A stretch of DNA of 64,000 nucleotides from Oceanobacillus_B kapialis (GTDB taxonomy: Bacteria > Bacillota > Bacilli > Bacillales > Amphibacillaceae): NCBI RefSeq assembly GCF_042685265.1, contig NZ_JBHUMX010000041.1. One strand, given 5' to 3'. The position numbers and the translations under genes are program-made. Of this stretch, positions 16,702-25,846 are shown piece by piece (within the stretch, counting starts at the first letter, position 1; every line of letters starts with the position of its first letter). The notes under the pieces are model-generated. The model did not search any database and had not been told where the DNA came from. It saw nothing but the letters and a program-made list of their open reading frames with translations.

Positions 16702-18312
16702 TTATACAATTAAATTACCTACGGCAGCCTCTTCAATTGCTAACCCTTTTTTGTATCGCTCCATAAATTCTTCAAATCCGTCTACATCAAGTCCATCGGG
16801 ATAAATTTCCTTCAGATCAACATCTTCAAAAACTCTATTATCTAGGAAATCTTCTAAACTCTCATTCTCATCCTTATTCAACATGTAAGAAGCGAGAATG
16901 GCCATTCCCCATGCTCCTCCATCACCTGCTGTTCCCACTACAGAGACAGGAGCATTCATGGCCGCTGCGACAATCTTTTGTCCAACTACAGGGGTTTTAA
17001 ATAAGCCACCATGTGCTAAAATACCATCTATGGCAACGTTTTCTTTTTTCGTCAAAATGTCCATCCCAATTTTTAATGCGCCAAATGCAGTAAAAAGATG
17101 TGTCCGCATAAAGTTAGCAAGATTGAAATTACTTTCTGGTGAGCGGACAAATAATGGGCGCCCATGCTCCAATCCTGTTATATTTTCTCCTGAGAAATAC
17201 CCATAGCTAAGCAGTCCGCCACCATCTGGATCAGCTTCCAACGCTTTGTTTAACATTACTTCAAACAATTGATTGGTTTCTACTTTTTGTCCCATTGCCT
17301 CAGAAAACTCGCGGAATAAGTCAAGCCAAGCATTAAGATCACTTGAGCAGTTATTGGCATGAACCATTGCAACTGGACTTCCGTTTGGTGTCGTAACAAG
17401 GTCAATTTCCGGGTGAACCTTTGTCAGATCTTTCTCTAATACAATCATCGAAAAAACAGAAGTTCCTATAGATACATTTCCTTTACGCTTTCTTACACTA
17501 TTGGTAGCAACCATCCCCGTTCCCGCATCACCTTCAGGAGGACATAACGGAATACCTGGTTGTAAATTCTTCGATCTATCTAGGATCTTTGCTCCCATTT
17601 CCGTTAATTTGCCAGCCTGTTCTCCGCCGTTATAAACTTTAGGGAGGATATCTTTAAGATTCCAAGCAAATCCTTTATTCGTTATTTTTTCATCAAATTG
17701 CTTGATCATCGTTTCGTTGTAATCCTTTGTCAGTTCATCAATTGGAAAGATTCCAGAAGCATCTCCAATACCTATTATTTTTTTTCCGGTAAGTAACCAG
17801 TGAATAAATCCAGATAAAGTGGTTAAAAAGTCAATACGTGACAAATGTTTCTCCTCGTTTAATATCGCTTGATAGAGATGAGCAATACTCCATCTTTCAG
17901 GGATATTAAATTCAAACAAATCAGTTAATTCTTTTGCTGCGACACTCGTAGTGGTATTCCGCCAAGTACGAAACGGTACAAGCAACTCACCAGTTTTGTC
18001 AAAGGCCATATACCCATGCATCATTGCTGAAAATCCAATAGATCCAATCGTTCGAATAGTAATTCCATAATTAAATTCAACATCTCTTTTCATTTCACTA
18101 TAAGCTGTTTGCAATCCAGTTATAATATCCACTAAGTTGTACGTCCAAAAACCATTTTCCAAGCGATTTTCCCATTCATAACTGCCCGATGCGATGGTTT
18201 CAAATTGATTGTCTATTAATACTGCTTTTATGCGTGTGGAACCGAATTCGATACCAAGTGAGGTCTCTCCCTTAGCAATCGCTTCTTTAATTTTTGCTTG
18301 ATTTGCTATCAC
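16702..18312 (-). CDS. araB: Ribulokinase
   Basis: A FGGY-family kinase of 536 residues. SLGIEFGSTRIKAVLID is the N-terminal phosphate loop, GTGMVATNSVRKRKGNVSIG the central ATP-binding region, and GGLFKTPVVGQKI the C-terminal adenosine motif. It phosphorylates L-ribulose. GTG 18312 is preferred because AAAGGAG lies 6-7 bases upstream; a longer frame would start inside that site. First gene of the operon, directly behind the AraR/CcpA-controlled promoter. Confidence 0.94.
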   Translation of the reverse strand: MIANQAKIKEAIAKGETSLGIEFGSTRIKAVLIDNQFETIASGSYEWENRLENGFWTYNLVDIITGLQTAYSEMKRDVEFNYGITIRTIGSIGFSAMMHGYMAFDKTGELLVPFRTWRNTTTSVAAKELTDLFEFNIPERWSIAHLYQAILNEEKHLSRIDFLTTLSGFIHWLLTGKKIIGIGDASGIFPIDELTKDYNETMIKQFDEKITNKGFAWNLKDILPKVYNGGEQAGKLTEMGAKILDRSKNLQPGIPLCPPEGDAGTGMVATNSVRKRKGNVSIGTSVFSMIVLEKDLTKVHPEIDLVTTPNGSPVAMVHANNCSSDLNAWLDLFREFSEAMGQKVETNQLFEVMLNKALEADPDGGGLLSYGYFSGENITGLEHGRPLFVRSPESNFNLANFMRTHLFTAFGALKIGMDILTKKENVAIDGILAHGGLFKTPVVGQKIVAAAMNAPVSVVGTAGDGGAWGMAILASYMLNKDENESLEDFLDNRVFEDVDLKEIYPDGLDVDGFEEFMERYKKGLAIEEAAVGNLIV

Positions 18313-18387
18313 GATAATCTCCTTTCTTAACACTTACTAGAATTTGCAACCTTAAGTATGCGCTTTCTTGTTTGTTTTTATTTTTCT

Positions 18388-18435
18388 CGTATACGCTTAC
18401 AAACACAGTCTATTATTTGTACGTACATTTGTCAA
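18388..18435 (-). promoter_or_regulatory. araB promoter with AraR-like operator and cre
   Basis: On the minus strand TTGACA (18435-18430) and TAGACT (18412-18407) are separated by exactly 17 bases. Between them lies ATTTGTACGTACATTT (plus-strand 18415-18430) with the palindrome TGTACGTACA, close to the AraR operator consensus ATTTGTACGTACAAAT. Directly downstream, TTGTAAGCGTATACG (18402-18388) matches the cre consensus at 14 of 15 positions. The layout predicts induction by arabinose and repression by glucose. Confidence 0.82.
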
Positions 18436-18618
18436 CATATTTTATTTTAATGCTTACAAATTTCCGTTGAGGACTTTGTTTTCCTTTTTTATTAATAGCT
18501 GGAGATATTATTTTTGTCTAAAAATAATTTAAAATCTTTCATTAGTGTTCAAACTATGGCAAAATATGTCCATACAACTGTTTTAATTCGTATGCGATCA
18601 ATAAAGGAAGTGAATGCC

Positions 18619-19707
18619 ATGAAACCAAAATATCAAGTAATTATGGACGATATAAAAAGTAAAATACTTTCAGGTGAATATACTATATTTGAACAAATTC
18701 CTACTGAATCTGTCCTGCAAGAAACATATAATGTTAGTCGGCATACTGTACGAAAGGCAATATTGGGGCTTTCCAATGAGGGGTTTTTAAGAAGTGAAAA
18801 AGGATCCGGTACGTATGTTAGTAACCAATATCAGTCTAAATCCAGTGGAAATTCCAATAATAAAACAATTGGTGTGATCACAACCTACCTTTCTGATTAC
18901 ATTTTTCCATCCATCATTCGTGGAATCGAAGGAAGATTGAATAAGGAGAACTATTCTTTACTCTTAGCCAGTACAAACAATGATGTAGAACAAGAAAAAA
19001 AAGCACTGGAAATGATGTTGTCCTATGGTGTGGATGGCCTGATTGTCGAACCTACTAAAAGCAATTTATATAATCCAAATATAGCCTACTATCTTTCGTT
19101 TATGGAACAAAATATTCCGTTCATCATGATTAATGCTTATTATGAAGAACTAGATGTTCCTTTCTTATGTTTAGATGACGTGCAATCCAGCTATCTAGCA
19201 ACAAGAGAGTTGACCTCAAAAGGACATACACAAATCGGACTTATTTCAAAAGAAGATGACTTGCAGGGAAAATTTCGTATGAAAGGATATATTAAAGCAT
19301 TAGGGGAAGCCAAATTAAGCTTCCAGCCTGAACATGTTTTCTCCTATAATACAGAAACAAAGCAAGACTTGTACGCTAACTTGAAGGATTTTCTGATTAA
19401 ATATAGAGACGATTTGACTGCAATTGTTTGTTATAACGATGAGGTAGGGTTTGTAGTGACAAATCTATGCAGACAGCTTGGTATTTCTATTCCTGAAGAA
19501 TTATCTATTATTGGTCAGGACAATTCGTATATGGCCCAAAACGCGAATACCAAATTGACAACACTGACACATCCACAAGAACAGATGGGGCAAGATGCAG
19601 CTGACTGGGTCATTAAGAGGTTACAAGGACGGAAAGACTTACCAAACGAACACTATTATCAGCCAGTATTGATAGAAGGGGAAACGGTAAAAGAGTTAGA
19701 AGAATAG
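18619..19707 (+). CDS. araR: Arabinose operon repressor
   Basis: A 362-residue regulator made of a GntR-type winged helix (residues 1-70: IPTESVLQETYNVSRHTVRK, then GFLRSEKGSGTYVS) joined to a LacI/GalR-type sugar-binding domain (TIGVITTYLSDYIFPSIIRG; LTAIVCYNDEVGF). This chimeric architecture is typical of AraR. ATG 18619 is chosen because AAAGGAAGTG precedes it and homologues begin MxPKYQ. Divergent from araB, with the operator between them, consistent with control of the operon and possibly itself. Confidence 0.93.
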   Translation: MKPKYQVIMDDIKSKILSGEYTIFEQIPTESVLQETYNVSRHTVRKAILGLSNEGFLRSEKGSGTYVSNQYQSKSSGNSNNKTIGVITTYLSDYIFPSIIRGIEGRLNKENYSLLLASTNNDVEQEKKALEMMLSYGVDGLIVEPTKSNLYNPNIAYYLSFMEQNIPFIMINAYYEELDVPFLCLDDVQSSYLATRELTSKGHTQIGLISKEDDLQGKFRMKGYIKALGEAKLSFQPEHVFSYNTETKQDLYANLKDFLIKYRDDLTAIVCYNDEVGFVVTNLCRQLGISIPEELSIIGQDNSYMAQNANTKLTTLTHPQEQMGQDAADWVIKRLQGRKDLPNEHYYQPVLIEGETVKELEE

Positions 19708-19891
19708 GTTTCCCTTTTTGCCTTTTTTGAATTATTCCTGCTTGCTATTTGGGAATTTCCAAAGCTTGAAGATGTTAATAAGAAGATTAAAAAACATATT
19801 TTTATAAGGATACTATAATGGAACTTGAGAAAAAAGGAAATTGTAGGTGTGTGAGCGAATAGTATTATAAAGGGTTGATGGGAGGTAACAA

Positions 19892-20641
19892 ATGAAGCTC
19901 TACGGAGAATTTACCAAAGAAGACTGGATGGAAGCTTTACATATAAAAGAAGAACAAATTCCGACATCTTTTATTTTACATGGAGAATGGGAGCATGCCT
20001 GGAATTTGGAAAGTTGGAGCGAGCTATTAGGTCAGGATCAGTGGCTGCCAACATGGAATGCGGTAACAGGCCAGTACAATAACACTCGAATCGGGTTTGC
20101 AAATGTGTTTGGCGGGCCTCAAGCTGCCATTCTTGCACATCGTTTTGCCATCCTTGGTACAGAAACAATGATTCAAACAGGATACTTTGGAGGGCTTTCC
20201 AAGCAAGCATCTTATGGAGATATTTTCATCGCCACCGGAGCTTACATGGAAGACGGGGTATCTAGGTGGTATTTACCTGAACAGAACATGGTTTATGCAG
20301 ATCAAGAACTTGTAAAAGAAGCAATAGCCTATTGTGAGAAAAAAGGTTATAGCTATGTGACTGGTAATATCTATAGTACGAGTGCCATGTTAACCGAAAC
20401 CACAGAGATGATAAAGAATTGGTCCAACCAGGGATTTATCGGTGTGGACATGGAGACAGCAACTACTTTTGCGATTGCTGAAAAATATAATCGCCGTGCT
20501 GTTGGTTTGCTTAATCTTTCTGATCATCTTATTCAAGGAGACACTTTTTATCAAAGACCTGAAGAATATGAGCAAATAGAAGAACGAACAGATGAGAGAA
20601 TAAGAGAATTAGCATTATATCTCAGCAGTTTAGGAAAGTAG
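19892..20641 (+). CDS. Nucleoside phosphorylase-like protein
   Basis: A 249-residue protein of the PNP/UDP phosphorylase superfamily. GTETMIQTGYFGGLSKQASYG is the phosphate and substrate loop region and GFIGVDMETATTFAIAEKYN carries the MET motif that contacts ribose. GLLNLSDHL has the late Asp that binds the base. Divergent from the best-known members, so the nucleoside specificity is open. GGGAGG precedes ATG 19892. Confidence 0.8.
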   Translation: MKLYGEFTKEDWMEALHIKEEQIPTSFILHGEWEHAWNLESWSELLGQDQWLPTWNAVTGQYNNTRIGFANVFGGPQAAILAHRFAILGTETMIQTGYFGGLSKQASYGDIFIATGAYMEDGVSRWYLPEQNMVYADQELVKEAIAYCEKKGYSYVTGNIYSTSAMLTETTEMIKNWSNQGFIGVDMETATTFAIAEKYNRRAVGLLNLSDHLIQGDTFYQRPEEYEQIEERTDERIRELALYLSSLGK

Positions 20642-20649
20642 GGCGAAGA

Positions 20650-21282
20650 TTGAATCGGCAAAAAATAATGTTGCTTATTTTGTTAAGTTTACTTGGGCTC
20701 ATCACTGCTTGTACAACTGAGGCGAAAGGTCAGGGTGCATCAATCAAGGAAGGAGAACTTACCGATTACGAACGAAGTTTAACTGATATGGTCAGTGAAA
20801 ACTTCTTTGTTTATGATGTAGAATTTCTCAATGATAATGCTACTACCATTAATTTAAAAGTGGACTACTATCAAGAGGGTGAGCATATCGACACTATTAT
20901 AGACCTTGCTTCTTCGTTAGAGGATATAGAAAAAAATTCTGAGGTTAGATTATTGTTTATGAGTACACCCTTTCAAGATCAAGAAAAGTGGGATGCAGCG
21001 ATTATAACAGAGAATGGAATGGCAAGTACTACTGTTGATGAAGGTTTACCAAAAATAGAAGAGGTAGGGGGGATCTCGGGGTACACGGGTCAAACTGAAC
21101 TGAAAATAGGGGAAGAAACCATCATAGGTTCTGTTGTCAAAAGCGACCGTGATACGATCACCTCTCCCGTTAACATGGACACAGAAGAAGGTTTAAAAAA
21201 AGCAACATCCTATGAACATGTGTTTATCCTATCGGCAACATTAAAGGATTGTCCTATTGGCGATGCCGGATGTGCAGAATAA
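20650..21282 (+). CDS. Hypothetical lipoprotein
   Basis: A 210-residue protein with a lipoprotein signal: LLSLLGLITAC, Cys at residue 21. The mature part is acidic (EGELTDYERS, VDYYQEGEHIDT) and ends KDCPIGDAGCAE. No family recognised. The TTG start lies 9 bases after the preceding stop and the following membrane protein begins 14 bases after its stop, so 19892-21595 may be one transcript. Confidence 0.65.
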   Translation: MNRQKIMLLILLSLLGLITACTTEAKGQGASIKEGELTDYERSLTDMVSENFFVYDVEFLNDNATTINLKVDYYQEGEHIDTIIDLASSLEDIEKNSEVRLLFMSTPFQDQEKWDAAIITENGMASTTVDEGLPKIEEVGGISGYTGQTELKIGEETIIGSVVKSDRDTITSPVNMDTEEGLKKATSYEHVFILSATLKDCPIGDAGCAE

Positions 21283-21295
21283 GGAGTGATCTAGG

Positions 21296-21595
21296 TTGCG
21301 TGTCATCTTGGAACTAATACGGATTTTACTTATTTTTCTTTTGCTTGGTGGGTTATTAGGAGCGGTATTAAATCAGATCTATCGTATTAACGGAGAAATT
21401 CAAAGCTATCAATGGATTGGTAACATTGGGATACTGCTGGTGCTCTTTGTGCTGTATCGTAATAAGTTTCAGTTTTCGGGCTGGTATCAAGGAAAAGGAC
21501 GCCACAAGTTACCGAGAAAAGTGACATTTGTTCTGTTAAGTGCCTCTCTATTATGTATATTCCTGCCGTTTGCATTAGGAATAGTAATCAGATAA
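21296..21595 (+). CDS. Hypothetical membrane protein
   Basis: A 99-residue protein with three hydrophobic segments (residues about 5-25, 40-57 and 76-98) and a basic loop (GKGRHKLPRKVTF). It starts with TTG behind AAGGAGTG. No family recognised; probably co-transcribed with the lipoprotein gene. Confidence 0.6.
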   Translation: MRVILELIRILLIFLLLGGLLGAVLNQIYRINGEIQSYQWIGNIGILLVLFVLYRNKFQFSGWYQGKGRHKLPRKVTFVLLSASLLCIFLPFALGIVIR

Positions 21596-21636
21596 AAATA
21601 CCCCTGCTGTCATGAAAACACAGCAGGGGTATTATA
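21594..21636. terminator. Bidirectional terminator
   Basis: ACCCCTGCTGT and ACAGCAGGGGT form an 11-bp stem with A/T tracts on both sides, between convergent genes. Confidence 0.88.
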
Positions 21637-23175
21637 TTAAGATTCAGTCGCAATAACAGGTTGATCAATCATATCGTCTTTTTCTTTTTCTGGCTCTTTT
21701 GGTTCAGGCTTTGTCGTCGGAGTGTGAACTCGCTTGATGAAAAATGCCAGAACAAATGCAAGTAGTGCAATGAATGTGGAAACCAAAAAGCTAAAGTTAA
21801 TTCCATTTAACATGGATTGATTTAAAATATCTGCTTGAACCTCAGCAGCTGCCTGTTGAGAGGCAACGGTACTTGGATCAACCGCAGCACTTAATTCTGT
21901 TGCTCTTGTTTCTGTCCGGTTGTTCATTACAGTGATTAGCAAGGCTGACCCTATTGCACCAGAAACCTGCTGTAAGGTATTGTTCATCGCGGTTCCGTGC
22001 GGGTTATCCTTCATCGGTAATTGGTTCAAGCCATTTGTCATAATTGGCATCATCACCATCGACATACCAAACATACGAATTGTATATATTAACATGATCG
22101 TTCCATAAGCAGTATCCATACTAAGCTTACTAAAGGAAAATGTAGTTGCAATGGTGATCGTTAACCCAATAAGCGCAAGAGTCCGTGCACCATATTTATC
22201 AAATAGTCTACCAGTGATCGGGGACATAATTCCCATTAAAATAGCACCTGGAAGCATCAGCAAACCAGAATCCATCGGTGAAATGCCTCTGATTGTCTGA
22301 ATATAGATTGGCATTAAAATCATACCAGAAAACATGGCGATTGCTAGAACAATCGAAATAGCAGATGATAATGCAAACATCGGATATTTAAAAATCCTGA
22401 ATTCAAGCATCGGATCATCCATGTTTAATTGACGGATAATCAATCCGACTACAGAAATAACTCCAACGGCAATGGTGCCGTAAACCCACGGATCGTTCCA
22501 TCCACTTTCTCCGGCAGTACTGAAGCCGTATAGTAATCCACCAAAACCTAAGCTCGATAGAATAATAGATAGAATATCTAGCTTGATAGCCCGTTGTGGT
22601 GTAATGTTTTTTAGCTTGAAAATACTGTATAAAAGCGTAAGGATAGCAAATGGTAATACAATATTAAAGAGCATTCTCCAGTCGTAATGTTCAATGATCC
22701 ACCCAGAAAGCGTTGGACCAGTTGCAGGTGCTACAATCATAACTAGACCAAATGTCCCCATCGCTGCTCCCCGTTTTTCAACTGGAAAGGCAGTAAGCAT
22801 TACATTCATTAACAATGGCATCATAACGGCAGAACCGGAAGCTTGTATCATCCGAGCTGTAAGTAATACACCGAATGATGGCGCTAGGCTGGCTGTCAAT
22901 GTTCCCACTGTAAATAGTGCCATCGCAGTTATAAATAAACTTTTATTCGTAAATCGCTGAATAAAAAAGGCACTTGCTGGAATTAGTATTCCATTTATTA
23001 GCATGTAACCAGTTGATAACCACTGAACCGCAGTCGCCTTCACTTCAAACTCTTCCATAATAGAAGGCAGCGCGACATTCAGCAATGTCTCATTAAGTAT
23101 CGATACAAACGCACCAATGAATAATATAGCAATCATTCCATAAGGCGGTTTTTCATGGAGTTTGTTTATTTCCAA
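21637..23175 (-). CDS. DHA2-family MFS drug exporter (LmrB/EmrB type)
   Basis: A 512-residue transporter with 14 predicted spans. It opens with ILFIGAFVSILNETLLNVAL and LPSIMEEF, typical of the LmrB/MdtP group. LTARMIQASGSAVMMPLLMN and GPTLSGWIIEHYDWRMLFNI are the motif C and motif 5 regions. The C-terminal tail is acidic and hydrophilic. Predicted role: proton-coupled efflux of drugs such as lincomycin; the substrate is unproven. The start is TTG behind AAGGAATTATGA. It is distinct from, but paralogous to, the exporters at 27280 and 56082. Confidence 0.9.
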   Translation of the reverse strand: MEINKLHEKPPYGMIAILFIGAFVSILNETLLNVALPSIMEEFEVKATAVQWLSTGYMLINGILIPASAFFIQRFTNKSLFITAMALFTVGTLTASLAPSFGVLLTARMIQASGSAVMMPLLMNVMLTAFPVEKRGAAMGTFGLVMIVAPATGPTLSGWIIEHYDWRMLFNIVLPFAILTLLYSIFKLKNITPQRAIKLDILSIILSSLGFGGLLYGFSTAGESGWNDPWVYGTIAVGVISVVGLIIRQLNMDDPMLEFRIFKYPMFALSSAISIVLAIAMFSGMILMPIYIQTIRGISPMDSGLLMLPGAILMGIMSPITGRLFDKYGARTLALIGLTITIATTFSFSKLSMDTAYGTIMLIYTIRMFGMSMVMMPIMTNGLNQLPMKDNPHGTAMNNTLQQVSGAIGSALLITVMNNRTETRATELSAAVDPSTVASQQAAAEVQADILNQSMLNGINFSFLVSTFIALLAFVLAFFIKRVHTPTTKPEPKEPEKEKDDMIDQPVIATES

Positions 23176-23224
23176 TCATAATTCCTTCTTTCTTCTTTAG
23201 ATAATATTTATACATTTTATACCC

Positions 23225-23312
23225 ATAGTACAATTAAATCAATAAGGAAATTTTAAATTTACATAGATATTAATTTAAAAGCGTTTTAAGGAGAGAAAAT
23301 AAATTGTACTAT
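23225..23312. promoter_or_regulatory. Inverted repeat upstream of the DHA2 exporter
   Basis: ATAGTACAATT (23225-23235) and AATTGTACTAT (23302-23312) are exact inverse complements, 66 bases apart, upstream of the minus-strand exporter. A TATAAA-type -10 for the exporter lies nearby. They may be two operator half-sites for an unidentified repressor. Confidence 0.4.
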
Positions 23313-23442
23313 CGTTTCAAAATAGCAAGAAAGATGTAGCATTTTACCGTAGCTTTATTATTTGAATAACACCAAAAATGGTTTAGGATTGTCTAAAAGA
23401 AGGTAATATTAAGCAAAGTATATTCAGTAATGGAGGCTATAT

Positions 23443-23544
23443 ATGAGGAGTCTAATTCGTAAACTAATTAAGTATGGACCAATCATCTATCCAATGGTTC
23501 GGAAATATATAAACAAAAGAAAAGGGAAATCTTACAGAAGATAA
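23443..23544 (+). CDS. Basic 33-residue small protein
   Basis: ATG 23443 preceded by TGGAGG, a stop at 23542-23544 and a terminator just after make this a convincing small gene. The peptide begins MRSLIRKLIKYGPIIYPMV and ends in a strongly basic tail (KRKGKSYRR). Similar short MRSLxRKLxKY peptides occur in Bacillaceae to my recollection; function unknown. Confidence 0.6.
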   Translation: MRSLIRKLIKYGPIIYPMVRKYINKRKGKSYRR

Positions 23545-23551
23545 AAAGGTG

Positions 23552-23586
23552 AGGAGCTGTCGAAAATGGCAGCTTCTTTTTTACAC
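23552..23586 (+). terminator. Terminator after the small basic protein gene
   Basis: GAGCTG and CAGCTTC pair around TCGAAAATGG and are followed by TTTTTT. Confidence 0.75.
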
Positions 23587-23770
23587 GTTAGGAAAATATA
23601 AAATTTTAGCTAAGAAGGTAAACGACGTAGTAAAATTTTAAGTCCTAAGTATAAGGAAAACGTATACACTCGCAAAAGGATAAGCTAATGCGAGTTTCTC
23701 TAAAATAGCAGGAAATTTAGCATGAAAAGTAGAAAGAAAAAAGAAGTGAAAATTAAAGGGGAACGAAAGC

Positions 23771-24544
23771 TTGGAAAAAATATTGAACCAGCTAAACCTT
23801 GGGAACATTTCTTTATATGAAAAAGTAACTGGTGGAAGAGATAGTGTAGTATTTAAGGTGCAAAACATTAACGGAAAAACTTATGCCATTCGCATACTAC
23901 CAAAAGAAAGGGTAGAACAATTCAGGCAAGAGGCGCAATTAATGGAAGTGGCCACGAACAATGGTATTCCTGTGCCAGCTGTTCAAGAAGTTAAAGTAGT
24001 AGACGATCATGCGGTTATGATTATGAACTGGGGGAAAGGAAGAACAGTATTAGAAGAACTTTTGGCAAGCCCAGAAAATGCTATAAAGCTCGGCAGGAAT
24101 TTTGGAAGAATGCAGAGGCGATTGCATGATGTCATGCCATCTCATCTTGGACAATCAAAATGGCTTGAACCGCAAAATAAACAGGAGAAGGAACTATACA
24201 AAAAAGCAACCTTAGCCAATGACGAAGAAAAAGTTCGTTTTCTGCATATGGACTATCATCCATTAAACGTTTTAGCAGAAAAAAATAAGATCGCAGGAGT
24301 ACTCGACTGGGTGAACGCCTCAACAGGTGATTACCGATTTGATTTAGCTCGCACATACTCTATTCTAACTGGAGAAGAAGCGAGAAAGTATCTGGGGATA
24401 AATAAATCTGTGATAATGAATTTTAGTGAAGCTTGGCTAGATGGATATTATATGGACAGAAAAGAAAGAGATAATTTTGACTTGTTTTTAGAATGGGCTA
24501 AACTCAGATTATCAAGAGAATTGGCAGTTAATTCAATTTCATAA
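23771..24544 (+). CDS. APH-fold phosphotransferase
   Basis: A 257-residue kinase-fold protein. TGGRDSVVFKV and YAIRILPKE form the ATP-binding lobe, HMDYHPLNVLA is the catalytic loop (HxDxxxxN) and GVLDWVNASTGDYRFDLAR the metal-binding region with the LDW of aminoglycoside phosphotransferases. It begins with TTG behind AGGGGAACG. It lies 17 bases before fosB, so a resistance-type role is possible but unproven. Confidence 0.85.
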   Translation: MEKILNQLNLGNISLYEKVTGGRDSVVFKVQNINGKTYAIRILPKERVEQFRQEAQLMEVATNNGIPVPAVQEVKVVDDHAVMIMNWGKGRTVLEELLASPENAIKLGRNFGRMQRRLHDVMPSHLGQSKWLEPQNKQEKELYKKATLANDEEKVRFLHMDYHPLNVLAEKNKIAGVLDWVNASTGDYRFDLARTYSILTGEEARKYLGINKSVIMNFSEAWLDGYYMDRKERDNFDLFLEWAKLRLSRELAVNSIS

Positions 24545-24561
24545 AAGAAAGAGGGAGATTA

Positions 24562-24981
24562 TTGAAGATTGGTAACATTAATCACTTGCTTTTTTCGGTT
24601 TCAGATTTGGAAAGATCCATTACATTTTACGAAAAGGTCTTTGGGGCTAAGTTGCTGGTGAAGGGAAGAAGGACAGCGTATTTCGATTTAGATGGCTTAT
24701 GGTTGGCATTAAATCTGGAAGAAGATATTCCTCGAAATGAAATCCATCAATCCTATACGCATATTGCTTTTACTATTAAGGAAGAGGATTATGAAAAGCT
24801 TTATCAGCATTTAAGAGATTTACACATAAATATTCTTCCGGGTAGGGTAAGGGACGAACGCGATAAGAAGTCCATCTATTTTACGGATCCAGATGGTCAT
24901 AAATTTGAATTTCATACAGGCACATTAGAGGATCGCTTAGATTATTATAAAAAGAAGAAGCCCCATATGAAATTTTACTAA
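24562..24981 (+). CDS. fosB: Metallothiol transferase FosB (fosfomycin resistance)
   Basis: A 139-residue VOC protein with the FosB signatures: INHLLFSVSDLERSITFYEK at the start, IPRNEIHQSYTHIAFTI, and FTDPDGHKFEFHTGTLEDR followed by LDYYKKKKPHMKFY at the end. Metal ligands are expected at His7, His in SYTHIAF and Glu in FEFH. The enzyme opens the fosfomycin epoxide with bacillithiol, using a divalent metal. TTG start behind GAGGGAG. Chromosomal fosB is common in Bacillus relatives. Confidence 0.93.
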   Translation: MKIGNINHLLFSVSDLERSITFYEKVFGAKLLVKGRRTAYFDLDGLWLALNLEEDIPRNEIHQSYTHIAFTIKEEDYEKLYQHLRDLHINILPGRVRDERDKKSIYFTDPDGHKFEFHTGTLEDRLDYYKKKKPHMKFY

Positions 24982-24991
24982 AAAGGATAGA

Positions 24992-25041
24992 AAGTGCGGG
25001 ACTTTAACCAGAGATAATGCTCTGAAGTCTCGCGCTTTTTT
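24992..25041 (+). terminator. Terminator after fosB
   Basis: GTGCGGGACTT pairs with AAGTCTCGCGC, with an inner AGAG/CTCT hairpin, followed by TTTTTT. Confidence 0.8.
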
Positions 25042-25045
25042 AATT

Positions 25046-25195
25046 CTATTCTTTGTTACTAAATACGTAATCCATGATTGCTTCAAAGGCTGGAACATTG
25101 TCTGTAATTAAAAATACAGGCAGAAGCATCATCGCGAATGCAACAGTCAGGTTTGCTACAAAAAACTTGGTAATACCCCTTGTTATTTTTCGCAT
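25046..25195 (-). CDS. 49-residue membrane protein
   Basis: The minus strand encodes MRKITRGITKFFVANLTVAF, then a hydrophobic AMMLLPVFLI segment and a polar tail ending FSNKE. GAGGGGAGA stands 7 bases before the ATG. One membrane span with a basic N-terminus. No family recognised. Confidence 0.55.
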   Translation of the reverse strand: MRKITRGITKFFVANLTVAFAMMLLPVFLITDNVPAFEAIMDYVFSNKE

Positions 25196-25329
25196 TTTAC
25201 TTATCTCCCCTCTTACGATGATTCATTATACTCCCATAAAATGAGAAAAACAATAAGCAAAACTCACTGTATTCAAGAAATCTACCCCGTTATAGTTGTC
25301 TTAAACTTCTGACCCTGACGTTTATACAT

Positions 25330-25363
25330 AAAAAACCGCTTCGTTTCATACGAAGCGGTAGAT
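25330..25363 (-). terminator. Terminator after the DUF6376 lipoprotein gene
   Basis: On the minus strand TACCGCTTCGT and ACGAAGCGGTT form the stem, followed by TTTTTATG. Confidence 0.85.
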
Positions 25364-25365
25364 AA

Positions 25366-25776
25366 TTAGAATCCTAAATTTTCTATCTGATTCATTAAAC
25401 TCGTTATATTCTCGATTGTCTGGTAGATTTGGGAATTTTCGAGCTGATCGATTGCGACCTCACCATTTTCTATTATACCATTTGTAGCATCGAGTAATGC
25501 TTCACTTTTTGTCTCTAACTCTTGGTGAATATCTTCCGCAAAACCAGGGGCTTCTAAGTTAATAAAATCTTGTACATTGTCTTGTAGAGTTAGCACTCGC
25601 TCTTCAAGCGCCTCTCCCTCCAAATTGGCTGATTCTTCCACAAAATTGCTTAAACCATTTATATAGTCAGTGGCTTCCGATACATAATTCACGGAGTCAT
25701 TGGTCTCTTCTAAAAATGAACAGCCAGAAAGTATCAGAACACCCACACTAATCATCGACATAACTATTTTTTTCAT
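25366..25776 (-). CDS. DUF6376-type lipoprotein
   Basis: A 136-residue lipoprotein: signal with LILSGC lipobox (Cys19), then FLEETNDSVNYVSEATDYIN, LEAPGFAEDIHQELETKS and a C-terminal IENITSLMNQIENLGF. This pattern matches DUF6376 proteins of Bacillaceae. The mature part is acidic and probably helical. Function unknown. GGAGG precedes the ATG. Confidence 0.8.
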   Translation of the reverse strand: MKKIVMSMISVGVLILSGCSFLEETNDSVNYVSEATDYINGLSNFVEESANLEGEALEERVLTLQDNVQDFINLEAPGFAEDIHQELETKSEALLDATNGIIENGEVAIDQLENSQIYQTIENITSLMNQIENLGF

Positions 25777-25846
25777 GATTTCCTCCTTAATTAAGCGCCA
25801 ATAAAGGCAAAATTTGCAGTATGCTGAATTACTAGCAATTTATCAT

